Positions 1 to 12,127 of a stretch of 64,000 nt of DNA are shown here, piece by piece; within the stretch, counting starts at the first letter, position 1, and every line of letters starts with the position of its first letter. This stretch comes from Brachionus manjavacas (Eukaryota; Rotifera; Eurotatoria; Ploima; Brachionidae), in assembly GCA_019054805.1 (NCBI GenBank), contig JAHQIY010000008.1:3209501-3273500 (forward strand). Direction: 5' to 3'. A model generated the notes under the pieces. The model saw nothing but the letters and a program-made list of their open reading frames with translations. It was not told the origin of the DNA and made no database searches. The translations under genes were made by a program, and so were the position numbers.

Positions 1-183
1 ATAAACGAAAGGGGCCTAAACTATAGACTAAACGGTCCTTTTTTTGAAAAGTGTTTTCTCCTCTATAGTGACATGTCAAATTTACAAAAAGGATTTTTTA
101 GCTTAATTTAAAAAAATAATTAAAGAAGTTCGGAATACCCCTACTAGAACCAGAAATACGTCTAATTATCAATTCTCGCCTTT

Positions 184-540
184 TCATAAACCTACCAGCC
201 ATGTTTTAAACTTAATCTCCTCATTTGATTCAGGCTTGAATTCATTCATCAAGGACAACATCTTTTGTTGGAGTTCAAAACAGGAAATGGCTACTTGATC
301 ATTTCGTTTTGCACTAAACCAAGCACAAATTCTGTCCTCATTTTCCACCACCCTCTTGCTGTTTACTTTAAGCATTTTTTCAAAAATCTTCTCCCTATTT
401 TGTATCCATTTAATAAGAACTGGTCTTGGGCCTCTGAGATTCCTAGATGTTTTGCTTTTATTGTTTGTTTTGTCGTATTGCTGTATTAAAGCCAATCGTA
501 TATTTTTTATTATTGAATATAACTTTTTCTGAAGGAGCAC
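184..540 (-). pseudogene. CENP-B/Tc5-type helix-turn-helix fragment of a pogo/Tigger-like transposase
   Basis: An open frame of about 118 codons with no ATG at its upstream end. The middle and end resemble the second helix-turn-helix of pogo/Tigger transposases: a basic start, the stretch NSKRVVENEDRICAWFSAKR (the usual 'ed.l..Wf...R' pattern), then a helix ending FELQQKMLSLMNE and a closing FKTWLVGL like the family's 'F.as..WL..F'. The frame stops at 184 where the DDE catalytic domain should follow, and no catalytic part is visible in the preceding 180 bases. I read it as a truncated DNA-transposon relic. The similarity is judged by eye from the motif pattern, so a chance match is possible. 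Confidence 0.4.
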
Positions 541-1147
541 TGGCTTATAAACTATTATTATTATTAAATTTTAGTTATTTCAGACAAATATTTTACATAT
601 CAAATATTTTTCAAGATGCTTCAAAATAATTAGTGAATACTTTGTTAAAAAAATTTAACAATAAATTTTTTTATATTTCAAAATTAACTTAACAAATCAA
701 TAATCGATTTTCAATATATTTTTAAATTATTTCTATGATCATTAAATTTGAAAATTTTTTTTTGATATTCTAAAATTTGGTTAACTTGTCACATTTGAGT
801 CCGATTTTAAAAAATTTAAAATAAATTGCTCTTCTCTTGATATTTAAAATTTGGTGTGTTTTTTTTTTCTTAAAATTTTGGCCAAATAAATTTTTCTTAA
901 AAGCAAAACAAAAATTCCCACCGCTTAAGACAAATTTGCTGCGTACACTAAAAAAATCGTGTGCATATGCATTTAAGAATTCAAAATGGTTTCGAAATTC
1001 TACAATATTCTATTCCTATTTTTTGTTTTATTTTAGTAACAACTATTTTGCGCTTTAAAATCCAATATAAAGCAAATAATTTCGTCAAACAAAAAATAGC
1101 TAGAAAAAATATCAAAAAATAAAAAAAAGAAGTAAAAAGAAAATAAA
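541..1147. other. AT-rich upstream region of tra2
   Basis: No coding signal. It contains a short (ATT)n run near 555-567 after a CTGAAGGAGC motif like that near LINE 3' ends elsewhere in the window. A T-rich acceptor-like site (ttttattttag, AG at 1035-1036) lies 112 bases before the tra2 ATG. It could end a 5'UTR intron or be a spliced-leader acceptor. Confidence 0.4.
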
Positions 1148-2197
1148 ATGGCAATGAGAAAGACTTCGCGATCGCGTTCTAGAAGCGCCAGCTCAGATCG
1201 TTCATCCAGGTCTCGCTCGAGAAGCCAGAGCAGGTCGAGGTCAAGGTCAGCACGCCAAAGCTCTAGATCGCGTTCGCCCAGCAACCGCGTAGAGCAAGAC
1301 CAAAAACCAGAGGTCAAGGACGAAAATGAGACACAAACTGCCGACAAAAGAGAAGAGAGCGTGGAGAAAAAACCGCTGCCAAACGGAAATCATTCGGAAG
1401 GAGAGGTGAAGGCAGCAGAGGAAAAAAATGGCAAAAAAGAGTCCAAGTCTCGATCTGCCTCGCCTCGCTCCAAGTCACGTTCCAGGAGCCGTAGCGTCAG
1501 GTCGCGGTCAAGGTCGAGATCGAGGCGATCGGGCCGAAAGAGCCGCAAGAGGCGACACTCGTCCTCCTCCCGCTCCAGGTCCTATTCTCGGTCTCGGTCC
1601 AGATCGTACAGACGATCGCGATCCAACGGTCGTCGAAGCCGCAAAGGACACCGCGGCTATCGACGATCCTTTTCCAGGAGTCGATCGCGATCGCCCTACT
1701 ACAGAAGACAAAATCCCAGTCCATGTCGCGTACTAGGAGTGTTCGGTCTCAACTTCAAGACCGAGGATCGCGATCTCAGAAGAGTGTTTGAAAAGTATGG
1801 ACGCTTGGACAAGATCAAGTTGGTCACTGATCCGAGGACAAGCCGCTCCAGGGGTTTTGCCTTCATCTACTTTGATAGCGTGGATGACGCCGAAGAGGCA
1901 AAGGAAAAAGTGCATGGCCAAGAAATTGACGGCAATAGGGTCAGGGTCGAGTATTCGATATCCAACCGGGAGCATCACCCTACGCCCGGTGTCTACATGG
2001 GCAGGAGAGCGCCGCCCAAATATGACGATTACAAAAGGCGAAGTCGATACTCCGACTCCAGGTCAAGGTCAAGGACACGAAGCCGGACTCGATCAAGATC
2101 TTATGACAGAAGTGGGAAATTTTTAATATTTGAAAATATATTTTTTTAATATTTTAAATTTTTTTTAGGAAGAAGAAGCTACTCCAGGGACTATTAA
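1148..2197 (+). CDS. tra2: Transformer-2-like SR splicing factor
   Basis: Nuclear sequence-specific splicing regulator that binds GAA-type exonic enhancers and recruits the spliceosome through its RS domains. Exon 1 is 1148-2111 and exon 2 is 2169-2197, joined across a 57-bp GT-AG intron (2112-2168). The product is 330 residues. Residues 1-190 are an RS domain interrupted by an acidic/lysine segment (about 46-100). The RRM is at about 194-270, with RNP2 LGVFGL (196-201) and RNP1 RGFAFIYF (235-242). It is followed by the Tra2-specific linker HHPTPGVYMGRR (277-287), which separates it from ordinary SR proteins. A short second RS domain closes the protein, and exon 2 supplies its end, RRRSYSRDY. 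Without the splice the frame would run into a hydrophobic tail, so the intron is well supported. The start is the first ATG of the frame; Met3 is an alternative. Confidence 0.93.
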
Positions 2198-2704
2198 GTA
2201 AGAGTCTTTTGCATGCTTATTTTTTGTAGTGCTTTAGGACATTGGAAAACGTGTGAGTGACGTCAAACATTTTTCAAATTCAAGTCTTGCTTGATCTAAG
2301 CCTTGTGAGATTAAATTTGAAAAATAATCCCAGCTAAGATTGTTCATTTATGAGAAAACTTTTTTGTCCTGTTGATCACTTTTTTACCTGAATCGATCCT
2401 AAAAAAAAAATTTTTTTCTTTTCATCTTCTGTAGGATAATTAAATTGAAATTTTTATTTTACGAGAACCAAGACTTTTCAAATTTATTTTGACCATTTTA
2501 GATATTTTAATATTTCATTTTCAAAAAGTAATATTAATTGGTATTGTGAATTTTGGACAAAAAAATTACAAAACTCGAATTAGGTGAAGCATTGAATTTA
2601 GGGAATATTGAAAAAATCATTTCCTTTTTTTTGTATTTTTGTTCTAAATTTCAAAATTATATAAATAGTATCATTACGATCCATGTTTTTTTATAAGTTT
2701 AGTT
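2198..2704. other. tra2 3' flank, no gene seen
   Basis: AT-rich with no open frame or recognisable repeat. It presumably includes the tra2 3'UTR. Confidence 0.4.
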
Positions 2705-2972
2705 TTAGTGTGTTAGTCGTGCAAGAAGAGGACCGAGGGTTCAAAACCCGCTGAGGGTGGAAAAATCTTCAAAATATCTCTGCACTACGCGACTAATGTC
2801 TAAACCCCTTTCATCAAAAAAATAGGGGCACCAGTTTTGACTGGGTAATAATTGTGGTGTAAGTGATCAACTCGATGCAGTAAGATCGGAGCCGTTGCTT
2901 ATAAAGGTACTTGAAAAGGAGATAAGCCACTCCCCATTGTCCTCTAGGGTAGAAAACGAACAATTATTATTA
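2705..2972 (+). mobile_element. tRNA-derived SINE, copy 1
   Basis: The head carries a B-box-like element (GGTTCAAAACC, about 2739-2749) and the motif GTGTTAGTCGTGCAAG. The body is shared with the copies near 15.0 and 48.0 kb: ACCCGCTGAGGGTG, a CTAATGTCTAAACCCC block, AATAGGGGCACCAGTTTTGA, TGATCAACTCGATGCAGTA, AAAGGTACTTGAAAAGGAGA. It ends in a TTATTA-type tail. A tRNA head followed by an unrelated body and a simple tail is the usual architecture of a Pol III SINE. The A box is degenerate in this copy but clearer in the minus-strand copy at 15.2 kb. The parent tRNA cannot be named. Confidence 0.8.
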
Positions 2973-4872
2973 CCTTGGGTTTTTGTGGACTTGAATTTTT
3001 TAACCTTTTAAGTGAGCTAGTTTTAAAACAACTTTAATAAATTAGTTGTTATTATTTTCAAAGTACTATTGAAATTAAATTTAAAATAAAAAATAATCAA
3101 AAAAATTCTTTATTCGTTTAAATTATAATTTAGACTTTTTGAAAATAAATTTTTTGAAAATTAAAAAAATAGCCTCTTTAAGAGCTTGATATTTCGTCAA
3201 AACAAATTTTGCATTGTTTTAATAAAGTCCATATCCGGACTAATTAATTTAATTCTTAAAAGAATGTGCCAACAAAATTAAGTTTTTACCGTTCCAGGTG
3301 CTTTTGAAGCGGTCTAGTTAAAGTCAAATTCACATATATTAGATTTCAGGCACGGAATTCAAAAAGAAAAAAAATTTAAGTCTTTTACTTGAACTTGACT
3401 TGAGATTTGTGACTTTTAAACAACTCCGATTTTTATGCTTTGTTTTAATAAACCAAAATTTAAATTTTGTAATTTCTTTTAAAAATTCATTTTTTATTAA
3501 GTCATTTAATTTTCGGCAAATGTTTTTTTTTACCGCTGTATCAAGTGAAAAAATTTTCTTAATTTTTAATTTTTACGGGTTTGCATGTTCTGAGACTCTA
3601 AAAAAAATCAAATTTGATTTAATTTTTTTTATTAATCGAATTAACAAACAAATGATCAATAATATGAAAAGTGTTCTCATAGTGAATCAATCAAGTCACA
3701 CTGAATGAATGCTCTCAGTCATGGAGAAAGATCTGTTGTTGCTGCAATCATTCCAAAGCGTTTTCCAAAATTTTTTCATCCTTGATTAATTTTTAATTTT
3801 TGCATAATTTTAAAGTCTAAATATAAGAAATGAAGCCAATTGTTCCAAGAGAATTAGAAAAAAAAAGAAAAAAAAGTTAAATTGTAGAATTAATTATCTG
3901 TGCTTTTTTTTATTTTAATTATGAACTAAATATTTTTTTAAAAAACGCTAAGAAAGAAAGAATTAGAAGAGGAAAGAAACAGAAAAAGAAGAGAATAGAA
4001 AAAGAACCACGTCCGTGTGATGAATCGATCGATCATCGAACTTTATTTTTTGGTCGACCAGATAAAGTTACTATTATTGACTAATTAATTTTTTTCTCTT
4101 TTTGTTTAAGGTTGCTGGCCAATGTTCAGAAGCAATCAAATTAAATTCATTTAGAGCTCGTCTTTACATGTTGTAACTACTACCTGCTCTATTTTTTTAA
4201 AATTTATTTGTTTTTTTCAATCAAACTTAAATTTTAAGTTTAGTTGGTTTTTTGCTCAAGATAGTGTTATCTTGATTTAATTATTAAAGTTTAAACAACA
4301 TTTTGTAAATAAAGTATTTAAATGATTTAAATTTTTTAAATTACAATAATTATCCAAAAGAGAACAATTGGAATTAATTCAACAATGGCAATATTAATAA
4401 TGGTATTATGTTAAATTTAGCCCGAGGAATATCGTGATTGTGTCACAAAATTAGGCATCTTCTTTTAAGAAACATTGAACGATCAGTAACTAATTGATCC
4501 TGGTTTAAAAAAATTTTCTCTGAGCTTTTCTTGTTAGACCGGGTTCAGACAATTACAAATAAAGAGAAAGAATTTGTGAGAGTAAATTTGATTGTTTTGG
4601 TTCTAGAAATACATTATTCAGTTGAAAATATTAATTTAATAAATAAAAATTTTTAATAAAATATAAAATAATATTTTTTGAGAAGATAAATTTTTTTTCT
4701 AAAAAAACAGTTTAAGGGCATTTTTAAGTCCAAGTTTTAATAGTAAAGATTTAAAAAAAAATTAAATAAAAAAAAAGGAATTCCAAGGCTCATCATGTCT
4801 CCTTAAAACATGTCTAATTAAAATTTAATTAATTTATAAAGTTGGGTTTCACACAATTAGCCTTTACTGCTC
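2973..4872. other. Gene-free AT-rich stretch with a polypurine tract
   Basis: No supported gene. A run of almost pure purine lies at about 3949-4013 (AAGAAAG/GAAGAG units). Around 4105-4185 a frame reading ...EAIKLNSFRARLYML followed by an actactacc stretch resembles the C-terminus and triplet tail of LINE family A, so this may be a tiny LINE 3' scrap (low confidence). Confidence 0.3.
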
Positions 4873-5094
4873 TTACTGGGATAACGTCAAGTCAAGGCTT
4901 ATTTCGTCAAGTCTTGCGTCAAACTGATCGAATCGTTGTTCTAATCGATCAAAGCGTTCTTCTAATTGATCAAAGTGTTATTCTAAACGATCAAAACGAT
5001 CAAAAAATTGATCTATTCGATTGAGAATTTGATGCTGCTGATTCTGAAAATCAGCCAAATTTCGATTTGCCTGAGAAATTGATGCCTTGTGCAT
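4873..5094 (-). pseudogene. Coiled-coil repeat ORF with one in-frame stop
   Basis: From an ATG at 5094 the frame reads MHKASISQANRNLADFQNQ and then a tandem series of related units: RIDQFFDRFDRLE, (stop) HFDQLEERFDRLE, QRFDQFDARLDE. It stops at 4873-4875, 74 codons including one internal TAA. The units recur about every 7 residues with Phe/Leu at the core positions, as in a long coiled coil. Short coiled-coil proteins of this kind occur as ORF1-like products or accessory proteins of mobile elements. The surroundings are LINE debris, but no element boundary is visible. I do not recognise the family. The internal stop suggests decay. Confidence 0.45.
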
Positions 5095-5514
5095 TTTTGT
5101 CGTTTTAAATGGAGCGTAGCATGGACTAAAAATTATATTTTGAGGGCCACATTGTTTGATGCACAACACAATTTTTTATATCGACCAATGTTTCAACAAA
5201 TTTTTCTTGAATGGGGTTTAATTTTTATTGTTATTGATTTAATAATTTCTTCACTTGTTTTTTTTCCTTAATTCCATTTTCTAACAAATAAAAAAGAATC
5301 AAAATAGCAATTAATAAAATGTTTTAAAAAAATTTTGTTTTTTTTATATATTACTTAAATATACATTTCGAAAAAAAAAAAAAAAATTTTCTTTTGAAAT
5401 TAATAAAATTACCTGTGAACTGCTTTTCTGAATAGAATTCGCTAATTGTTTTGAAATCTCAGTTAAAGAGGAAATATATTTTTTTAGACCACAAGAAATA
5501 TTGAAATAAATTTA

Positions 5515-5740
5515 CCTAACCCCATCCAATATTATCCACCAAAAGGCTTTCAATAAGCTAAATCTACTAACAGTCTCAAATCGACTTTTTGAGTTGAGTG
5601 AGAGATATGTAAGGTCAGGATTGGGTCATTCTGTTCCACTGGTTGTCAGACTGGTGGAAGAATATAGAGAAGGTTTCAAATCAAGATATATCGAAAACCA
5701 ACTCCATTGTGTAATTGTAATTTTAATTTTTTCTTTTCCT
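5515..5740 (+). mobile_element. LINE family B, 3' coding fragment
   Basis: A frameshifted fragment of the same reverse-transcriptase C-terminus found at 39.1-39.5 kb and 56.0-56.5 kb. Recognisable pieces are SNRLFELSERYV-, GLGHSVPLVVRLVEEY- and TPLCNC-like stretches spread over different frames. It is the sense-strand counterpart of those minus-strand copies and is badly decayed. Confidence 0.7.
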
Positions 5741-5944
5741 GACTTATCAAATATTTAACCTCTGGTCTAGATGATAACAAAAAATCTTTACCCAGAAAAA
5801 AGTTTCCACCGCTGATGGACTGCTCATGCTAACTCCTAGTTCGGTTTGAGTTAAAAAAAAAAAGTTCAAGTCCAAATTTTTTTTTAAAATTTGCTAGATC
5901 AGGATTCATATCAATCATTGTAATAGCTTGATTAGAACACAGAC

Positions 5945-6925
5945 CATATTAATAATAATAGTAATAATAATAATAAGCTACGGCAAGCAAGCTTTCGGAG
6001 GCGGTCTACCAGGAGATCGCCTATGGTAGCACACTACGCAATAAAAAGCAAATTACTGAAATAAGAAAAACTGATAATGTTTTGTTATCTAATAGACATA
6101 ATTGATAACTTTGATATACAATACAATACACAAAAAATAAAAAGTCAAAAAATTAGAAGAAGCTGAAAGGGGTATATAATAAAGAAATTAAAAAGAAATA
6201 TAAATAAAATTATCATGTGGTAAAAAATTTGGTGGCCGGTTTTAAAAGCATCGTAGCTTTTCTTGAATTGATTGACTGAGTCAGCTATTGAAGGCAGTGT
6301 ATTCCATTGATTGACAACCCTGTTCGAACATTTGGTTGTGGCTTGGCCGGATAGTCTCCTCGTATGCCCCTTGATTCCTCTAGCAGTACCGATTTGGAAT
6401 AGTGAGCTGCTGAGGACCTCGGGTTCACCCAGCTTGCTTCGTTGATGCCGTTTATGAGCTTGAACTGTTGGAGCATGTCATCTCGTGCACGGCGATCGTG
6501 AAGGGATGTGAAGTTTAGGATGGTAGAGGATCCTCGTAAGTGCAATTTTTAATTCTCGGGACTAGTTTGGTGGCTCTCCTCTGCACTTTCTCCAGTAACT
6601 TTGAGTCTTTCTTGCTAGGAAGGGACCAGCAGACGGCAGCGTATTCCGGATGGGGCCTCACGAAGGACAGTAGAGTGTCCTGCATGTGTCGATGGTCCAG
6701 TATCTGAAAGTCCGTTTAGCTGACCGAGGATGCTCGTTGCTCTATTGGCTTGTGTTCGAATGTGGTAAGTGATATTCAAATTACTCCTAGATCCTTCTCA
6801 GTGTCTACTAATTCTAGTGCACTCATATACTCAAAATCCCCCATTAGTAGCTAAGACTCAGCGAAGTGGTTTTTGCCGGACCTGCTGAAATCCATCACCT
6901 TGCATCTGTCCACGTGCTGAAGGAG
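5945..6925 (-). mobile_element. LINE family C (CR1/Jockey superfamily), 3' half, decayed
   Basis: Read on the minus strand this is the C-terminal part of a LINE reverse transcriptase, noticeably less AT-rich than its surroundings. From 6925 downwards there are pieces like VMDFSRSGKNHF and a TEKDLGV motif (post-palm region). Next come a KVQRRATKLVPRIKN stretch, a DDMLQQFKLINGI stretch and a terminal NQWNTLPS-like motif. Frames are broken several times. The 3' end is a CT-rich untranslated piece followed by a (TTA)n tail at 5945-5977. The motif order and triplet tail match CR1/Jockey-like LINEs, but the sequence differs from families A and B. Confidence 0.75.
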
Positions 6926-6930
6926 TTAAC

Positions 6931-6971
6931 AATTAACAATTGACAAGTTTTAATAATTAACAATTGACAAG
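6931..6971. repeat. Two direct copies of a 17-mer
   Basis: AATTAACAATTGACAAG occurs at 6931-6947 and again at 6955-6971. This is a local tandem duplication at the 5' break of LINE C, perhaps an insertion scar. Confidence 0.6.
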
Positions 6972-7119
6972 CAATTTAAAAAAATAATATTTTTTAAATG
7001 GATTGATAAATCATGTAATTCTAAATGTTATTTACTAATTAAAACCCTCAAGTTAACTTAAAGTAGAGCTGGGCATCGAAAAAATTATGAGAAAAAGTAT
7101 GGTTTGAAAATCAAAATCG

Positions 7120-7440
7120 GGAATTGACAGAATCCTCTTGATCCCAACCCAACATTCATTGGTATAATATTGGATCCTAAAATCATTTACAAGGAACATT
7201 AATCAGAAAAATTAAAAGTTTTAAGTAGGGATACAGCCAAAATCTATAAAATTCTATATTTGTCAATCATTAGATTATTATCCGATTATTGTTTTATAAT
7301 ACTTCAATCAGGTACTCAGAAAGTATAATTAAAAAAATGGAAAATCATTAAAAATTTTCCACTAAAGACAAGTATGAAAACAAGTTATTTTCAAAATTGA
7401 TTAATGGCTCATGAGATTTAGGACTATCTGTTTAAAATCA
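7120..7440 (+). mobile_element. LINE reverse-transcriptase fragment (family D)
   Basis: Broken frames read FIGIILDPKIIYKEHINQ, then ILYLSIIR- and YCFIILQSG-like pieces, then a LEKS-like end. This is the post-catalytic 'lG..lD..l.w..HI' segment of Jockey/I-type LINEs. No catalytic box remains. It is distinct from families A-C. Confidence 0.6.
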
Positions 7441-10400
7441 CCTATAGAAAAATAGAAGACCAATTTATTAAAATGTTTTTTATTTTTAATTTTTCGATCA
7501 AAATTTTATTAAAATTATAAAAATTTTTACCTAAATTTGCTATTAAAAAAAATTTTGCGTAAATTTACGTATTTTTTATAGTAGTCAATACACGGTTTTT
7601 TTTGGCTTTTTTTAAATATATAAATTTACGTAAAATTTCGATATTTTTAGGAAAAAACGTAACTTGTAAAAAAAATTGCGTTAAATGGCATTGTGCATTT
7701 TCATACAAACCTTCTAAAAATTACAAAATTAAATTATTCTTCATTAGTTTAAATTGATAAAATTTAGCTTTTCAAACTATGATGATGAAACAACATCAAA
7801 CAAAATATGTTCCACTAAATTCAACAAATAAAAATAAATTTGAATTAACAGGGCAATATTACTGATCAAATAAAATATCAATATTTTAAGATTTTTTTAT
7901 TTTTTGTCTCTATAATCTATTCTAATTGTAATTTTTTTCTGCAGTTTATAAATTTAATTTAATTTATTTTTTTAGTAAATTTAGTGCAAAATCCATATTT
8001 TTATTACGAACTTATATTTTGTATTGGAATTCTTCTAAAGACTTTCAGGTTGCCGCGACAAATTTCATTATTTTTCGGAAAGTATCTTTAATTTACTTAA
8101 ATATAGAATCCTCATCGAAAATTACGGCTGTGTGCAATTGAAATCAATAATCTAAAATTCAAAATTCAAAATAAAAAATAAAAAAAATTAAGAAAATAAA
8201 AATTTTATTATCATTAGACTTTTTTGCTCAAAAATTAATTGTAAAGAAGTTAAGTTAAATATTTATTTAGATTATTTCAGAATTTTAATTTAGAATATTT
8301 AAATTTAAAAGTCTCTGAGAAAAATATAAGGAACGATTTTAGATACTTTTAAAATAGAATGTGAAAATTCATCAAAAATTTTTTTCTGAAGTTTGCTTCT
8401 TCATGATGTTAGAAAATTCTTTTTTATTCTTACGGATGCTTTCATTAAAAAAGAAAAATATTTTTAAGGTAAATCTTTTGACAATCAAAATTCTAATTAT
8501 TACAACAAAAAATTTTCTTTCATAAAAAATATCTAAATAAATAAAATCTTCTTTTTCTTTTAATAATTTTAGCCTCGTTATTTTTTTCTAGAGATGTTAT
8601 TTGGCTAATTAATTTTAAATTTATTCGGTTTCTTAAATTCAAATATAAAAATGATTTTTTCCCTTATTTGACTTTTCATTTATTTGATTTGGATCTGCTA
8701 TCGATTCAAAATTTTGAATCAAATGAAAAATTTATTTGTTTTTTTAAATTAAAATTTCTTTTTGGTTTGAATTTAATATTTAAATAACATTTTCAAAAAT
8801 TTGGATGAACTTTAAACAAATTTTGAAAAACGTCAATCCAAAATAACATCATTAATTTTTTCAGAATTTGTTTGTCTCTCTCAAGAACTTTAGATTTTCT
8901 ACTTTTAGATTTCATTAATTTAATATTTTTTTTAAATTGCGATCAAAATCATTGAAAAAAAAAAAAAAGATTTTATTATTTTTTAGCAGCTGGGTATTTA
9001 ATTTAATGTTTTTGTTTTATTTTAAAAGCCAGATTTTTCACAGTCAAAAACTTAAACCCATTAATTTAATAATCTTTTTAATTTTGGAAATTAAAAAATA
9101 TTTGTTTGAATAAAATATTCAATAAAAAAAGAAATTTCTTTTATATTGCTTAGAATTAATTAATTTTGATCATTTTTAAATTAAAATTTAATTAAATATT
9201 ATAAATTTTTTGCTTAGCACTAAAATTAAAAAAAGAAAAAAGGAGTCAATGGTCAATTTCTCAGCAGATAGTTGATGATAAAAAAATACTCAGTAAAATT
9301 TTCAATAAATGTTTATTTATGTTCAAAAGAAATAGAAATTGTTTAGCTTTTAATAATCAGATATGTTTACGCAATTATTCACGAACATGAGATTAGAAAC
9401 AAAAACTTGGAAAGTGATGCTTGATCCCAAAAGACCGATAATTAAAAAAAGCGCTTATTTACAAGCGAAAATAAACCTGGAGACATAGAGATCGATGCGA
9501 AAACGGAACATAACAACATGATAAACATGTTTCCAATTTTAATCAAAATATTTATTTTTTTTTGAACTAAATGCTTTTAATTTTTGAATTCGCTACAAAT
9601 AAAACACATATGCAGAGAGACTTGCTGCTGAGTCTATCCATTGATTATTATTTAATAAAGCGAATTCCCATGGTGCTTTATGATTTTGCGCAAGTTCTCG
9701 CTTACAAAATTCGATCCATCATTAATCTTGATTTTCGTGAGCCCACGTTTTAAAGAAAGGCACTTAAAAAAACATTCAATTTTTATAAACTTTCTCAGCT
9801 CGTTTCAAACCAATTACTGGAACTTGCTGAACTATTTTTGAAAATGCTTTTTAATGAGTTAATTAATTAGCCTATTAAAAATCTCATATATACTTGCAAT
9901 ATTGATGAAATTAGCTTATTTTATTTATTTATTAATTTTGATTATCATTCAAACATATCTGTTTGAATTTGAAAAATTCAAAAACTTGAGCTACCAAAAC
10001 ACCTCAGCATTAATTATTGAAATATCAATAAGATACTCACATATGATATCAATTATATATTTTATTGAAGCGATTTGTTTGTGTTCTTGCTGCAGTCGTG
10101 TTCCTTGCCTAAATATATATCTCCTAAATTCCTTAAACTATATTTTCGCACGATCCATATCTATTGTTTATTCTGATGCCAAAATGTCATGTAAACTATT
10201 ACTCTAACATTCTAGTTTAAAATTGATCATATCTAAAAATAAATAAATAGAAATGGAAGTTGTTTGTGGATCTTTTTTTTGCTCAGGACTAATTACAAAT
10301 CCGAGACGAATTGAAGCAAATAAATATTCTTTTCACAATTGAAATAGCTAACAAAAATTTAAAATTATTTTAGAGCACTTTATCAGAGAAGAACAGTCTT

Positions 10401-12060
10401 GTCTTAAATTTAAAGTGTAATTTTTATAAATAAATAGACTTTTAATTATATAACTTTTTTTGAAAATTTTTAATTACTTCATAGAATTTTTTTAAAATAT
10501 TTAATAATTTTTTTTAATTGGAATTATTTTAGTGTTCATTCCTTAGTTAATTTAAATAAATACTAAACAAATGATGTTGTTATTGCTGTAAATTGTAAAA
10601 ATAATTTTTTTTTGTAATTTTAGGTAAAGATTTAATGAGTTCAAATGGTGAATTTTGATATGAATAATAATTTTTTTATTAAGATATTAAGTTTAAAAAA
10701 AAATAAGCGTATTCAAGGATTTCAAAAATGGCACTTGGGATTTTTTATTAGAAAGAACTTTGATTGTAAAGGATCAATTAAGTTAATTAAAATTATCTAA
10801 GCTACAGATGAATAAAGTTTATAGAAATTTTGTTTAATTTTTAATAACCAAAAAATGAAATTTGAATAAATTTAAAAAATTAGGTGAGAAAAAAAATGGT
10901 CACCCTTTATTATCTTTATCATAGAAAACTTTGTTTAAAAAAATTGTTTATTTTTTAATAAAAAAAACACTCAAGTTCATTTTTAGTTGAATATCTTAAA
11001 AGAATTTTTCCGATTCAGATTTTTTAATTATAAACTTTCTCATTTTTTGAAGTATCCTTAATTTCAGAACAATTTTACATAAAAATTAATATTTTTTTTT
11101 AAATAAAATTAATTAAATTTTTTTCTGAAAATTTTTTAAAATAACTTCGAAATTTACCGGTAGATAAATTAAATTTTTTTAAACTTATTTATCTTAAACT
11201 TGAGCTTTTTTTTAAGAAACGCAAATATCTAAAGCATTAGTTTTCTATTTTGATGATCTGTCTTTTTAAATTGGCTGTCTTAATTGAATTTTCTTCAACA
11301 AAAAAAGAGATAGATATATTTTTAAAAAATTAGTATTTCAAATTTAAATTTTTAAAGTAAACGATTAATTTATTCATTTCAGGCAGTGTTAAGACTTGAT
11401 TGGCGTTTTTCTGAGATCACCCAAAATTTCAAAGTAAACAACTTTCTCTCTCATCTGAATTTCAATTTTTTAGATAAGATAACAAGCTTTACTTAGCTAA
11501 GCTTTCTGAGATGAGCAACAATTTCAATGAATTTTAGTATTTTTTTCTTTTTAATTCAAAACACATTCAGAGCCAAGTCTGCTAAAATATTATCTTATCT
11601 TTTTTTGACAATTTTTATGATATATCCAAGAATGAATATTCTCAGAAAAGTTGAAACAAACAACCGAAAAACGTAAGACTTATTCAAAAAAAAGTATTAT
11701 TTTTTCTCATTTGCTCACTGCTCATCCAATAGATCAATTTTTGCACAATAGATAAAAATAGATAAAACTAATTATCTATTTTCCATTGGTTTATATTATT
11801 GATTGGATAGAGAAAACAATAATTTATCTCTTTTAGGAGGAAGTAAATATAAAACTAGAATTAGTTTACAAATTTGTACAAAATACGAAACAACTAATTA
11901 GATTTAAAGTCACACTTATCACACAATTTACATTTTGTAAAAATTTACCTAATTACTTATCTCAATAGCAAATAAGCTAACTCAATTTTGTATTTTTCTA
12001 CTTCCGTTTAAATAGTAATTTAAATAGCCAAGCTTAACTTAGTTAAAATTCATCAATTTC
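7441..12060. other. 4.6-kb gene-free region upstream of twist
   Basis: Very AT-rich. The few open frames (for example at 9571-9753 and 9902-10207, + strand) have hydrophobic, AT-driven composition and no recognisable motif, so I do not call them genes. Regulatory sequence for twist may lie here but none can be identified. Confidence 0.4.
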
Positions 12061-12127
12061 AGATTATTGAATAACTAGAAAAGAAAAATAGTAAACAAAA
12101 ATTTTTTTATATAATCAGCTTGATAAA

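Noticed and set aside
1428-1736. Open frames on both strands inside the tra2 RS domain (also near 1033-1347, 1497-1724, 1508-1711)
   Set aside because: They are shadows of the Arg/Ser codon repeats; the RRM frame is the one with conserved motifs.
2705-2780. A functional tRNA gene
   Set aside because: Only A/B-box-like pieces are present, the stems do not close into a cloverleaf, and the same sequence recurs with a SINE body.
9571-10207. Two plus-strand frames upstream of twist
   Set aside because: Composition is what AT-rich DNA gives by chance; no splice borders, motifs or conserved features.
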